A DNA stretch of 64,000 nt from Polynucleobacter meluiroseus (GCA_945878885.1 CAMCUP010000008.1:1-64000), one strand, 5' to 3'; counted from the stretch's first letter, positions 52,935 to 62,364 are shown. Numbers and translations are program-made. Notes: generated by a model not told the origin, from the sequence alone.

Positions 52935-54668
52935 ATGTCAATTAACCGCCGTGAGTTTCTGCAGGCATTAGCAATAGCCACTGCAGGTGGGATGGGTTTA
53001 AGCGCAAATTTTGCCAGCGCTCAAAGTGCAGCAAAAAAATTCTATGATTTACCAGCCTTCGGTAATGTGCACTTGATGCACTTTACCGATTGCCATGCGC
53101 AGTTAATGCCGATTTATTTTCGTGAGCCTAATGTCAATTTGGGGGTTGGCCCTCAAGCAGGGCAGATGCCGCATTTAGTAGGCGATTATTTTTTAAAGGC
53201 GAATGGTATTGCAGCAGGAACACGTGATGCTCATGCATTCACCTATCTCGACTTTAGCGCAGCCGCACAAAATTACGGCAAGATGGGTGGTTTCGCTCAT
53301 CTTTCTTCTCTCATTCAGCAAGTTAAAGCCTCTCGACCTAATGCTCTGCTATTAGATGGTGGCGATTCGTGGCAGGGTTCGGGTACGGCGCTATGGACTA
53401 AAGGCCAAGATATGGTTGACGCCTCTTTAGCGCTAGGGGTTGATGTGATGACGGCTCACTGGGAAATGACTTTGGGTGAAAAACGTGTACTTGAGATTGT
53501 GGAAAAAGATTTTCGTAACAAAATTTCATTTTTAGCCCAAAACATTAAGACCACCGATTTTGGGGATGATGTTTTTAGTCCTTATGTAATTCGCCAAATG
53601 AATGGTATTACGGTAGCTATTATTGGCCAGGCTTTTCCTTATACCCCAATTGCAAATCCACGCTACTTTGTACCTAACTGGACTTTCGGCATTCAGGAAG
53701 AAAATTTACAAAAAAACATTAATGAAGCCGTTAGCAAAGGCGCTAAAGTCGTAATTTTACTTTCTCATAACGGTATGGACGTCGATTTAAAATTAGCCTC
53801 TCGGGTTACTGGCTTGCATGCCATATTAGGTGGCCATACTCATGATGGTGTACCGATTCCAGTAAAAGTCAAAAATAGCTCGGGAGTAACCTTGGTGACG
53901 AATGCTGGCTCTAATGGCAAATATTTAGGAGTACTAGATTTTGAAGTGAAGGGTGGTAAACCGGTTGATTTTCGTTACAAGTTGTTGCCAATTTTTTCTA
54001 ATTTATTGCCTGCCGATGTTGGCATGAACCAATTAATTCAAAAAATTCGCGCACCCTTTGAGGCTAAATTAGCTGAAAAATTAGCAGTAACTGAAGCCTT
54101 ACTTTATCGCCGCGGCAACTTTAACGGTAGCTTCGACCAAGTTATTTTAAATGGTCTCATGTCGCAGAAAAATGCTGAAATTGCTTTTTCCCCTGGCTTC
54201 CGCTGGGGCACATCGTTACTTCCTGGTCAAACTATCACCATGGAAAATCTCCTCGATCAAACTGCTATTACTTATCCATACACCACTGTCTCTAAAATGA
54301 CGGGGGAGACGATTAAAAATGTTTTAGAAGATGTCGCTGATAATTTATTTAATCCAGATCCTTATTACCAACAAGGTGGCGATATGGTGCGTGTAGGCGG
54401 TTTGCAGTACACCATTGATCCAGTTGCCTCAATGGGTGGGCGTATTTCAAATATGCGTTTAAATGGTAAGCCGCTTGATGCTGATAAATCCTACCGCGTA
54501 GCTGGCTGGGCTCCGGTTAGCGAGGAATCGAAAGACCTTGGTGGCGAGCCAATTTGGGATGTGATCGCTCGACATTTGCGTGAAACTAAAATTATTAAGG
54601 CGGTTAAATTAAATGAACCTGAGGTGAAGGGCGTTAAGAATAACCCCGGAATGGTCGCCTTAAATTAG
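52935..54668 (+). CDS. soxB: Thiosulfohydrolase SoxB
   Basis: Tat leader NRREFLQ; HFTDCHAQLMPIYFREP metallophosphoesterase motif; GGHTHDG. Confidence 0.97.
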   Translation: MSINRREFLQALAIATAGGMGLSANFASAQSAAKKFYDLPAFGNVHLMHFTDCHAQLMPIYFREPNVNLGVGPQAGQMPHLVGDYFLKANGIAAGTRDAHAFTYLDFSAAAQNYGKMGGFAHLSSLIQQVKASRPNALLLDGGDSWQGSGTALWTKGQDMVDASLALGVDVMTAHWEMTLGEKRVLEIVEKDFRNKISFLAQNIKTTDFGDDVFSPYVIRQMNGITVAIIGQAFPYTPIANPRYFVPNWTFGIQEENLQKNINEAVSKGAKVVILLSHNGMDVDLKLASRVTGLHAILGGHTHDGVPIPVKVKNSSGVTLVTNAGSNGKYLGVLDFEVKGGKPVDFRYKLLPIFSNLLPADVGMNQLIQKIRAPFEAKLAEKLAVTEALLYRRGNFNGSFDQVILNGLMSQKNAEIAFSPGFRWGTSLLPGQTITMENLLDQTAITYPYTTVSKMTGETIKNVLEDVADNLFNPDPYYQQGGDMVRVGGLQYTIDPVASMGGRISNMRLNGKPLDADKSYRVAGWAPVSEESKDLGGEPIWDVIARHLRETKIIKAVKLNEPEVKGVKNNPGMVALN

Positions 54669-54696
54669 TCTTAAAAATGACCCATAAGGAATTACG

Positions 54697-55155
54697 ATGA
54701 TCTTCAATAATAAAATAACTGTTGGGGTTTTCTTAGCTTTTACCTTGCTCTTGACGGCGTTTCTACCTCAGCTTAGCTTTGCGCAAAATACTGGTGCTCC
54801 AACTCAAGTGGTCTATCACGTAGATGATGCTGAAACGCAAGGATTAAAAGCTTTGCGTAATATTCGTAACCATTTAGACACTGCTCCAAGCACGAAAATT
54901 ATTGTGGTAACGCATGCTAATGGAGTAGATATATTAATGGAGGGGGCTAAAGATAAAAAAAATAATGTTGAATATGCATCGCTGGTATCGGCTTTAAAGT
55001 CGCGTGGAGTCCGTTTTGAGGTGTGTGAAATCACTCTAAAAAATCGCAATTTGAAAAAGGATCAGTTTATTTTAGACGCAGAGTTTACGCCGTCTGGTGT
55101 GGTGCGCATCGCCGATCTTCAAGCAAAAGACCATTTTGCTTACATTAAACCGTAA
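54697..55155 (+). CDS. Predicted periplasmic DsrE-like protein
   Basis: Signal peptide LPQLSFAQN; DsrE/F-like region VVYHVDDAETQGLKALRNIRNHLD...IIVVTHANGVDILMEG; one Cys (FEVCEI). Confidence 0.82.
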   Translation: MIFNNKITVGVFLAFTLLLTAFLPQLSFAQNTGAPTQVVYHVDDAETQGLKALRNIRNHLDTAPSTKIIVVTHANGVDILMEGAKDKKNNVEYASLVSALKSRGVRFEVCEITLKNRNLKKDQFILDAEFTPSGVVRIADLQAKDHFAYIKP

Positions 55156-56101
55156 CTGCAGTGCCTTACTAATAACGCTGTTCTGCCAGTGGGCACTGGC
55201 GCAGAGCACTGTTCTGCCAACAGGTGATGCTCTGCTCAATCAAATTCAACCGATTGAAGTGGCCAAACAAGTTTATTTTGTACAGGGCTTGCCAGAAATG
55301 GGGAATGCTAAAAATCAAAATTTTATTTCAAATGCCGGCTTTGTCATTACTCCCAAGGGAGTGGTGGTGATTGATGCCCTAGGCTCACCTGTTTTAGCTA
55401 GGCAATTAATACAAAAAATTAAGACCATGACTCAGCAAAAGGTGGTGGCAGTGATTGTCACGCATTATCACGCTGATCATATCTATGGGTTGCAGGCTTT
55501 TCGTGAAGTTGGGGCAGTTATTTATGCTAATGAAAATGGTAAGGTCTACTTAAATTCAGATGCCGCACAACAACGATTAATTAGCTCAAGAATTGATTTT
55601 GCACCATGGATTAATCAACACACGAAACTAATTGCTGCCGATCATTGGGTGAAGGATCGCTTTAAATTGATGGTGGGCGGGGTTGAGTTTTTACTGATTA
55701 GAGCTGGGCCTGCGCATACGGCTGAAGACTTGATGGTGTATATCCCAAGTAAAAAAGTGTTATTTGCGGGCGATTTAGTTTTCAATGGTCGAATTCCATT
55801 TGTCGGTAATGCTGATAGTAAAAGTTGGATTACTTCTTTGCAGCAAATTGAAAAGTTGCAAGCTGCAATAATTGTCCCTGGGCATGGCGCCTATTCTACT
55901 AATCCACAGCGCGATATTGCATTTACGAGTGATTATTTACGCTATCTGCGCACTGCGATGGAGCCAGCGGCCCGTAATTTAGATGCCTTTGATGAGGCCT
56001 ACCGATCGACAGATTGGTCAGAATACGAGGGTATGCCATTGTTTCGAGCGGCAAATCGCATGAATGCTTACAACGTTTATCTCTCCATCCAAGAAGAGTA
56101 A
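55097..56101 (+). CDS. Periplasmic MBL-fold metallohydrolase (SoxH-like); start uncertain (GTG 55097 or internal TTG)
   Basis: VTHYHADH zinc motif, signal-like ALLITLFCQWALAQS; overlaps upstream gene. Confidence 0.88.
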   Translation: MWCASPIFKQKTILLTLNRNCSALLITLFCQWALAQSTVLPTGDALLNQIQPIEVAKQVYFVQGLPEMGNAKNQNFISNAGFVITPKGVVVIDALGSPVLARQLIQKIKTMTQQKVVAVIVTHYHADHIYGLQAFREVGAVIYANENGKVYLNSDAAQQRLISSRIDFAPWINQHTKLIAADHWVKDRFKLMVGGVEFLLIRAGPAHTAEDLMVYIPSKKVLFAGDLVFNGRIPFVGNADSKSWITSLQQIEKLQAAIIVPGHGAYSTNPQRDIAFTSDYLRYLRTAMEPAARNLDAFDEAYRSTDWSEYEGMPLFRAANRMNAYNVYLSIQEE

Positions 56102-56120
56102 TATCCTTTAAAATAGGTGC

Positions 56121-56471
56121 ATGACCGAAATTGCCAGCAAATTCTATTTTAATTATAGGTTTTTTAAAACAGTTTTTATTGTTATAAGCCTTTTTTCTGC
56201 GAATACGTTTTGTTTTGCTGCTGATGCTGCACTAAAAAATGGCAAGCTAATTGAGGAAACAAAGTGTTATGCTTGTCATGCAAAAAAATCGGGGTTTAGT
56301 AATGGTGATCTAATTTATACCCGTAGCGATCGTAAAGTTACTAGCTACCAGCGCTTAAAGGCAATGGTTGCAATTTGCAATAGTGAACTTCGACTCGATT
56401 TATTTCCAGAAGACGAAGTCGATGTCGCCCAATATTTAAACCAGCAGTTTTATAATTTTAAGAATAATTAA
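56121..56471 (+). CDS. Small secreted monohaem cytochrome c
   Basis: Signal peptide NTFCFAAD and CYACH haem motif. Confidence 0.85.
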   Translation: MTEIASKFYFNYRFFKTVFIVISLFSANTFCFAADAALKNGKLIEETKCYACHAKKSGFSNGDLIYTRSDRKVTSYQRLKAMVAICNSELRLDLFPEDEVDVAQYLNQQFYNFKNN

Positions 56472-56475
56472 GCCC

Positions 56476-57597
56476 GTGCCAAGTTCTGCTGATCTAGTTC
56501 ACCTTAGTCAACATATTTTGTGGCTTACCTTCATCGTCACCATTTTGCTTGGTGCATTAATGCAATGGTCTAGCTTTTGTACCATGGGTGCAGTTTCGGA
56601 TGTCTTAGTGATGTCGGATTACACCCGATTGCGCCAATGGTCGCTGGCCATTGGGGTTGCCATAATTGGGGTAGCTATTTTAGCCTCGCAGGGCCATATT
56701 GATACGAGTAAATCGATCTATACCAGCAATCGTTTATTGTATTTATCTACCATTATTGGTAGTGTTTGTTTTGGTTTTGGAATGGTGCTGGCTTCAGGTT
56801 GCGGTAGCAAAACCTTAATTCGGATTGGCGGCGGTAATTTAAAGTCAGTCGTAGTATTTTTTGTTTTGGGTTTGGTTTCTTATATGACTTTAAAGGGTTT
56901 TTTGGCAGTATTGCGGGTAAGCACCATCGACACGCTATTTATTCCTCTCGGTACCTCTCAAGATCTACCAAGTATTTTGGCTCCTCATACGAGTGTAGCG
57001 AAGGCTAACTTACAACTTATATTTGGGTTACTGATTGGCGGCGCATGTGTGCTTTTTGCGTTGGCTAAAAAATCATTTTGGCAAATAGAAAACCTACTAG
57101 CCGGCTTTGGGGTTGGTTTAGCAATTGTGGCTATTTGGTGGGTTTCTGGGTATCTTGGATATATCGCTGAAGACCCGAAGACCCTCGAAGAGGTATTTTT
57201 AGCGACTAATTCTGGGCGCATGGAAAGCCTTTCGTTTGTAGCGCCGTATGCCTATACCCTCGATTGGTTGATTTTATTTAGCGATACTTCAAAAGTCTTA
57301 ACTGTAGGTATTGTTGCAGTTGGCGGCATTATTGTCGGCTCTTTTTTAAGCGCCATTCTCACTAAGACTTTTCGTTGGGAAACCTTTCATGGGGTAGAGG
57401 ACACTGGCAATCATTTACTTGGCGGTGCTTTAATGGGTTTTGGCGGGGTTACCGCTTTAGGTTGCACAATTGGTCAGGGTTTAAGTGGTATTTCAACCTT
57501 AGCGCTTGGTTCTTTTTTAGCCTTACCAGGTTTTATCGGCGGCGCTTGTTTGGGTCTCTGGTATTTACAATGGCGACTTGAACGACAGCTCAATTAA
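56476..57597 (+). CDS. YeeE/YedE family transporter (TsuA/SoxT-like, thiosulfate uptake)
   Basis: ASGCGSKTLIRIGGGNLKSVVV and ALGCTIGQGLSG; many TM segments. Confidence 0.9.
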   Translation: MPSSADLVHLSQHILWLTFIVTILLGALMQWSSFCTMGAVSDVLVMSDYTRLRQWSLAIGVAIIGVAILASQGHIDTSKSIYTSNRLLYLSTIIGSVCFGFGMVLASGCGSKTLIRIGGGNLKSVVVFFVLGLVSYMTLKGFLAVLRVSTIDTLFIPLGTSQDLPSILAPHTSVAKANLQLIFGLLIGGACVLFALAKKSFWQIENLLAGFGVGLAIVAIWWVSGYLGYIAEDPKTLEEVFLATNSGRMESLSFVAPYAYTLDWLILFSDTSKVLTVGIVAVGGIIVGSFLSAILTKTFRWETFHGVEDTGNHLLGGALMGFGGVTALGCTIGQGLSGISTLALGSFLALPGFIGGACLGLWYLQWRLERQLN

Positions 57598-57608
57598 AAG
57601 GCCATAGC

Positions 57609-58040
57609 ATGCAAATTGATTGGACCGCATTTACACCGATTCCAGCGTTATTGGGCGGAGTTATTTTGGGCCTAGCTGCAGCACTTTATATTCATTTACA
57701 TGGTCGTCTTTTAGGGGTCAGCGGGATAGTGGGTGGCTTAACCAAACCCCAGGCAGGCGATTGGGCGTGGCGCCTGAGTTTTGTTGTTGGCCTATTGTCG
57801 AGCCCGCTCTTAGGCGGTTTATTTTTTGACTTGCATTCTGTACTGATTATTGATGCTGGCTGGGGCGCATTAATTCTGGCAGGGTTACTAGTTGGTTTTG
57901 GTGCTAGTTATGGGTCTGGGTGTACGAGTGGACATGGCATCTGTGGTCTTGCTCGACTTTCAGCAAGGTCTTTAGTAGCCACCATCGCTTTTATGGGTGC
58001 AGGTTTTTTTACCGTTTTTCTGCTCCGTCATGTTTTTTAA
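57609..58040 (+). CDS. YeeE/YedE half-transporter (PmpA-like)
   Basis: GFGASYGSGCTSGHGICGLARLSARSLVAT. Confidence 0.88.
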   Translation: MQIDWTAFTPIPALLGGVILGLAAALYIHLHGRLLGVSGIVGGLTKPQAGDWAWRLSFVVGLLSSPLLGGLFFDLHSVLIIDAGWGALILAGLLVGFGASYGSGCTSGHGICGLARLSARSLVATIAFMGAGFFTVFLLRHVF

Positions 58041-58060
58041 AATAAACTTGGAACAAGCTA

Positions 58061-58501
58061 ATGAAACATAGCTTTGGACTGCTAAGTCAATTTGCGATTG
58101 GGCTTATATTTGGCCTGGGTTTAATTATTTCAGGCATGACTAATCCCCAGAAAATTATTCATTTTCTCGACCTTGCTGGTAACTGGGACCCCAGCTTAAT
58201 TTTCGTTATGCTTGGCGGAATATTAGTTGGTTTAGCCTCTTTTTATCTTGCCAGCAAGCGCACTGAGACTTGGTTTGGTGGGCTAATACAGTGGCCCAAA
58301 AGTAGCCAAATTGATCGGCATTTAATTATTGGTAGCTTGTTATTTGGGGTAGGCTGGGGAATCGCTGGATTTTGCCCGGGTCCCGCGATCGTTGCCTTAG
58401 GTAGCGGCCATGAAAAGGCATTCGTTTTTACTTTGATGATGTTGGTTGGGATGTTAATTTATCAGTGGTTTGGCAATGATTTAAAAAACCGACTACATTA
58501 A
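58061..58501 (+). CDS. YeeE/YedE half-transporter (PmpB/DUF6691-like)
   Basis: GLGLIISGMTNPQKIIHFLDLAGNWDPSL, GIAGFCPGPAIVALGSG. Confidence 0.9.
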   Translation: MKHSFGLLSQFAIGLIFGLGLIISGMTNPQKIIHFLDLAGNWDPSLIFVMLGGILVGLASFYLASKRTETWFGGLIQWPKSSQIDRHLIIGSLLFGVGWGIAGFCPGPAIVALGSGHEKAFVFTLMMLVGMLIYQWFGNDLKNRLH

Positions 58502-58530
58502 TTCTATTATATGTATTGAAAGAGGCTGAA

Positions 58531-58887
58531 ATGAGTATTCCAATAGCTTGTCATAATGAATTGTTTGGTACTGCTGGGCAGATTACCCCGCATGATTTGG
58601 CTGATATTGCCGCGCAGGGCTATAAAAGTGTAATTAACAACCGCCCCGATTATGAGGAAGGTCCTGAGCAAGCTCCGCATGAAAATATTCAGGCTGAGGC
58701 TTTAAAGCTTGGCTTAAATTATGCTTTTCTGCCAGTTATTAGCGGTGCAATAACGCTTGAGCAAGTCCAGGAAATGGCGCGTTTACTAAAAACCATGCCT
58801 GTCCCAATTTTGGCCTTTTGTCGTTCGGGTGCGCGCTCAACTAATTTATACCAAATGGCTGTTAATCTTAATCAAGAGCGCAGCTAA
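58531..58887 (+). CDS. DUF442 phosphatase-like protein (TIGR01244 type; Blh N-domain homologue)
   Basis: FGTAGQITPHDLADIAAQGYKSVINNRPDYEEGPEQ and AFCRSGARSTNLY P-loop. Confidence 0.88.
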   Translation: MSIPIACHNELFGTAGQITPHDLADIAAQGYKSVINNRPDYEEGPEQAPHENIQAEALKLGLNYAFLPVISGAITLEQVQEMARLLKTMPVPILAFCRSGARSTNLYQMAVNLNQERS

Positions 58888-59204
58888 TGCCCCGCTTATT
58901 AAATGATCAAGAACGCAATGCGATGCGCTTAAATTACCCAGCCTGGCAGATGCTAGAAAATCGCGATGCCATTAGTCGCACTTTTTTATTTCCAGATTTT
59001 AAAATTGCTTTTGCTTTTATGCAGCAGTGTGCCGAATATGCAGAAAAAATTGATCATCATCCGGAGTGGCTCAATATCTGGAATCGGCTTGAGGTGGTTC
59101 TAGCAACGCATAGTGCTGGTGGATTAACTAGCCTCGATTTGCAATTAGCCGAATTTATGGATCGTACTGCTAATTCTATAGGCTTGCAGCAGCCTGGAGC
59201 GTAA
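58887..59204 (+). CDS. Pterin-4a-carbinolamine dehydratase
   Basis: EKIDHHPEWLNIWNRLEVVLATH matches the E-x3-HHP-type PCD active-site motif. Confidence 0.9.
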   Translation: MPRLLNDQERNAMRLNYPAWQMLENRDAISRTFLFPDFKIAFAFMQQCAEYAEKIDHHPEWLNIWNRLEVVLATHSAGGLTSLDLQLAEFMDRTANSIGLQQPGA

Positions 59205-59206
59205 AC

Positions 59207-59635
59207 ATGAGCACTTGGTTTATGCGGCGTAATTGTTCATTTACGCCACTACAATTAATTTATTTTTATATTTCTTTGGTCGGTTTTTCTTTACTAATCG
59301 CCATCTATTTTTTATGGATAGGTGTTTGGGTGATTATTTGCTTTACCTTGTTTGAATTAACTGCGGTCGCTATTGCCTTGTTGATTTATTCGCGTCATGC
59401 ACTTGATTATGAAAAAATTTCCGTGGATGGCGATTTGTTCATTTATGAGAAAAGCTGGGGTGGGCAGCTAACTCGGCAACAATGGAATGCGCGCTGGGTA
59501 AAGTTGATTCATATGCATAATGACCCTAACCAACTGGCCCTGCGGTATGGCAATGAGCATAAACCAATTGGCATTTTTTTACGCAATGTTGATCGCCCCC
59601 GTTTTGAACATGACTTACGTTTGCACTTGGCTTAA
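59207..59635 (+). CDS. DUF2244 membrane protein
   Basis: Two TM segments, RRNCSFTPLQLIYFY. Confidence 0.75.
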   Translation: MSTWFMRRNCSFTPLQLIYFYISLVGFSLLIAIYFLWIGVWVIICFTLFELTAVAIALLIYSRHALDYEKISVDGDLFIYEKSWGGQLTRQQWNARWVKLIHMHNDPNQLALRYGNEHKPIGIFLRNVDRPRFEHDLRLHLA

Positions 59636-59677
59636 GTGAATCAAGGCATTTATAAGAATTAATACTGAGAATTAATA

Positions 59678-60097
59678 ATGAGAATTGAAATACCTGAAAC
59701 TAAGCGCTTCGTTCACGAGACGACTATGGATATTCGCTGGGGCGATATGGATGCGTTTCAGCATGTGAACAATACGCTCTATTTTCGTTATATGGAGCAA
59801 TCGCGAATCGACTGGATTGTCTCGTTAGGTTTTACGAATATGGTTAATAAAGAAGCATTGCTGATGGTAAATGGGTTCTGTAATTTTTATGCGCAATTAT
59901 CTTTCCCAGGAAGATTGCTTGTGCAAACCTTTATCGGGGCGATTGGCAATTCAAGTATTGATTTATATAACACGATTGCTTTAGTTGAAGAACCCACAAA
60001 AATTTGTGCTGCAGGAGGGGCCACCATGGTTTGGGTTGATCTTGCCACTAATAAGGCGCGACCTTGGCCCGAGCATATTTTAAAAATATTGCAATAA
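59678..60097 (+). CDS. Acyl-CoA thioesterase (hotdog fold, 4HBT)
   Basis: DIRWGDMDAFQHVNNTLYFRYMEQSR. Confidence 0.9.
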   Translation: MRIEIPETKRFVHETTMDIRWGDMDAFQHVNNTLYFRYMEQSRIDWIVSLGFTNMVNKEALLMVNGFCNFYAQLSFPGRLLVQTFIGAIGNSSIDLYNTIALVEEPTKICAAGGATMVWVDLATNKARPWPEHILKILQ

Positions 60098-60100
60098 ATT

Positions 60101-61168
60101 GTGCCGAAGTTAGAAGCCAAAATAACACCCAAGACGGTTGATGATTTCGCTCAATACGATGCAATTATTGATACCCGCTCACCCTTAGAATTTGCTTTAG
60201 ATCATATTCCTGGCGCGATTAATTATCCTGTTCTCACTAACGAAGAGCGGGCTCGTATTGGCACAATTTATAAAAATGAATCGCCTTTTGCGGCTAAAAA
60301 AATAGGCGCTGCTTTAGTGGCACGCAATATTTCAAATCACTTGGAAAAACATTTTTTAGCCCTGCCATATGCTTGGCGCCCCTTAGTTTACTGTTGGCGT
60401 GGGGGTGAACGTAGCGGGGCGTTTACCCTTATTTTGAATCGCATTGGCTGGAAGGCTGAGCAACTAGAAGGTGGTTATCAAGCTTTTAGACGTCAGGTGA
60501 TTAGCGATTTAAATGGTTTTGCGAGCCAATTTTCTTTTATTGTGATTTGTGGCATGACGGGTAGTGGTAAAACTCGCCTTTTAGCTGAGCTACAAACGCA
60601 AAGTGCTCAAGTGCTCGATCTTGAAGCGTTAGCTATGCATCGAGGTTCGGTTTTGGGTCATGATCCTAATAACCTGCAGCCAAGTCAAAAAGGCTTTGAA
60701 ACTGCGCTTTGGCATTCTTTGGGCAAGCTTAATCCCAAGCAGCCAGTTTATGTTGAGTCTGAAAGTAAAAAAGTGGGTGGCTTGCACATTCCTGAAGCCT
60801 TGATGGAGCGAATTCGCGCGGGCACGTGCATCGAAATTGAGGTAGACATTGCGCTACGAGTGCAATGGTTAATGGATCAGTATCAACATTTTCTAATTGA
60901 TGTTGTGACGCTCGAAACGCGGTTAGTTAGTCTGACTTCACGTTATGGCAGGGCAACCATCGAAAAGTGGAGTACTGCTGCTCATGAGGGTAAATTTACA
61001 GAACTAGTTCAAGAGTTATTGCTCAAGCATTACGACCCAGCATATCAGGGGTCGATTGAGCGTAATTTTAAGCAATATGACACTAAACGCAGTGTGCGCT
61101 TAGTGGGTATTAGCAATCAAGCATTTGGCAACTTAGCTAATCAGGTACTAGACTTAAAGCAAACTTAA
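60101..61168 (+). CDS. mnmH: tRNA 2-selenouridine synthase
   Basis: Rhodanese domain with [13 protein letters not shown]-loop ATPase [14 protein letters not shown]. Confidence 0.95.
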   Translation: MPKLEAKITPKTVDDFAQYDAIIDTRSPLEFALDHIPGAINYPVLTNEERARIGTIYKNESPFAAKKIGAALVARNISNHLEKHFLALPYAWRPLVYCWRGGERSGAFTLILNRIGWKAEQLEGGYQAFRRQVISDLNGFASQFSFIVICGMTGSGKTRLLAELQTQSAQVLDLEALAMHRGSVLGHDPNNLQPSQKGFETALWHSLGKLNPKQPVYVESESKKVGGLHIPEALMERIRAGTCIEIEVDIALRVQWLMDQYQHFLIDVVTLETRLVSLTSRYGRATIEKWSTAAHEGKFTELVQELLLKHYDPAYQGSIERNFKQYDTKRSVRLVGISNQAFGNLANQVLDLKQT

Positions 61169-62364
61169 TTAAAGGCTTGAATGCCTGTTTGGGCGCGCCC
61201 TAAAATTAAGGCATGAATATCATGTGTACCTTCATAAGTATTCACAACCTCTAAATTAAGTAAGTGCCGAATCACGCCATACTCATCTGAAATGCCATTA
61301 CCGCCATGCATATCGCGGGCCATGCGGGCAATTTCTAAAGCTTTGCCACAGGAATTTCGTTTCATAATCGAGGTAATTTCAGGGGATGCGAGATGCTCAT
61401 CTTTCATGCGGCCTAAACGTAAGCAGCCCTGTAGACCGAGGCAAATTTCAGTTTGCATGTCGGCAAGTTTTTTTTGAATTAGTTGGTTGGCAGCCAAGGG
61501 ACGACCAAATTGCTCCCGGTCGAGGGTATATTGCCGCGCTGCATGCCAACAAAATTCAGCTGCCCCTAAGGCGCCCCAAGCAATACCGTAGCGCGCAGAG
61601 TTTAAACATGTGAAGGGGCCTTTTAAGCCAGTAACGTGCGGCAATTCATTTTCAGTTGGCACAAATACTTTATCCATCACAATTTCGCCAGTAATAGATG
61701 CGCGCAAACCCATCTTGCCAGTAATTTTTGGTGTGCTTAAACCCCGCATACCCTTTTCAAGAATAAAGCCACGGATCTCGCCAGCATCATTTTTTGCCCA
61801 AACCACAAAGACATCGGCAATGGGGGAGTTAGAAATCCACATTTTGGCCCCTGACAATTCAAAGCCACCCGGAACGCTATGGGCCCGAGTAATCATGCCA
61901 CCTGCATCAGAGCCAAAGTTGGGTTCAGTAAGACCAAAACAGCCAATGAGTTCGCCAGTAGCTAATTTAGGTAAATATTTTTGTTTTTGTTCTAGGCTAC
62001 CAAATTCATTGATCGGCACCATAACCAATGACGACTGTACGCTCATCATCGATCGGTAACCCGAGTCAACTCGCTCGATTTCTCGGGCAATAAGACCATA
62101 AGAAACATAATTTAAATTGGCGCCGCCAAATTCTTCAGGGATAGTGATACCAAGCAAGCCCAATTCACCCATTTCTCGAAAAATACTCGCATCAGCTCCT
62201 TCATCACGAAAGTCGGCCTGAATACGAGGCGCTAGGCGCCCTTGAGCATATTCAAAGGCAGCTTCACGTACCATTCGCTCTTCAGTGGTAAGTTGTTGGT
62301 CTAAAAGTAGGGGATCAGCCCAATTAAATGGGGTTTTACTTTTAGGCGAGGGTGTTTTGCTCAT
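61165..62364 (-). CDS. gcdH: Glutaryl-CoA dehydrogenase-like acyl-CoA dehydrogenase
   Basis: [66 protein letters not shown]. Confidence 0.93.
   Translation of the reverse strand: MSKTPSPKSKTPFNWADPLLLDQQLTTEERMVREAAFEYAQGRLAPRIQADFRDEGADASIFREMGELGLLGITIPEEFGGANLNYVSYGLIAREIERVDSGYRSMMSVQSSLVMVPINEFGSLEQKQKYLPKLATGELIGCFGLTEPNFGSDAGGMITRAHSVPGGFELSGAKMWISNSPIADVFVVWAKNDAGEIRGFILEKGMRGLSTPKITGKMGLRASITGEIVMDKVFVPTENELPHVTGLKGPFTCLNSARYGIAWGALGAAEFCWHAARQYTLDREQFGRPLAANQLIQKKLADMQTEICLGLQGCLRLGRMKDEHLASPEITSIMKRNSCGKALEIARMARDMHGGNGISDEYGVIRHLLNLEVVNTYEGTHDIHALILGRAQTGIQAFN

Noticed and set aside
57375-57581. Alternate-frame ORF in the YeeE gene, rich in Trp/Phe/Gly
   Set aside because: Shifted reading of a membrane-protein coding sequence; no start context
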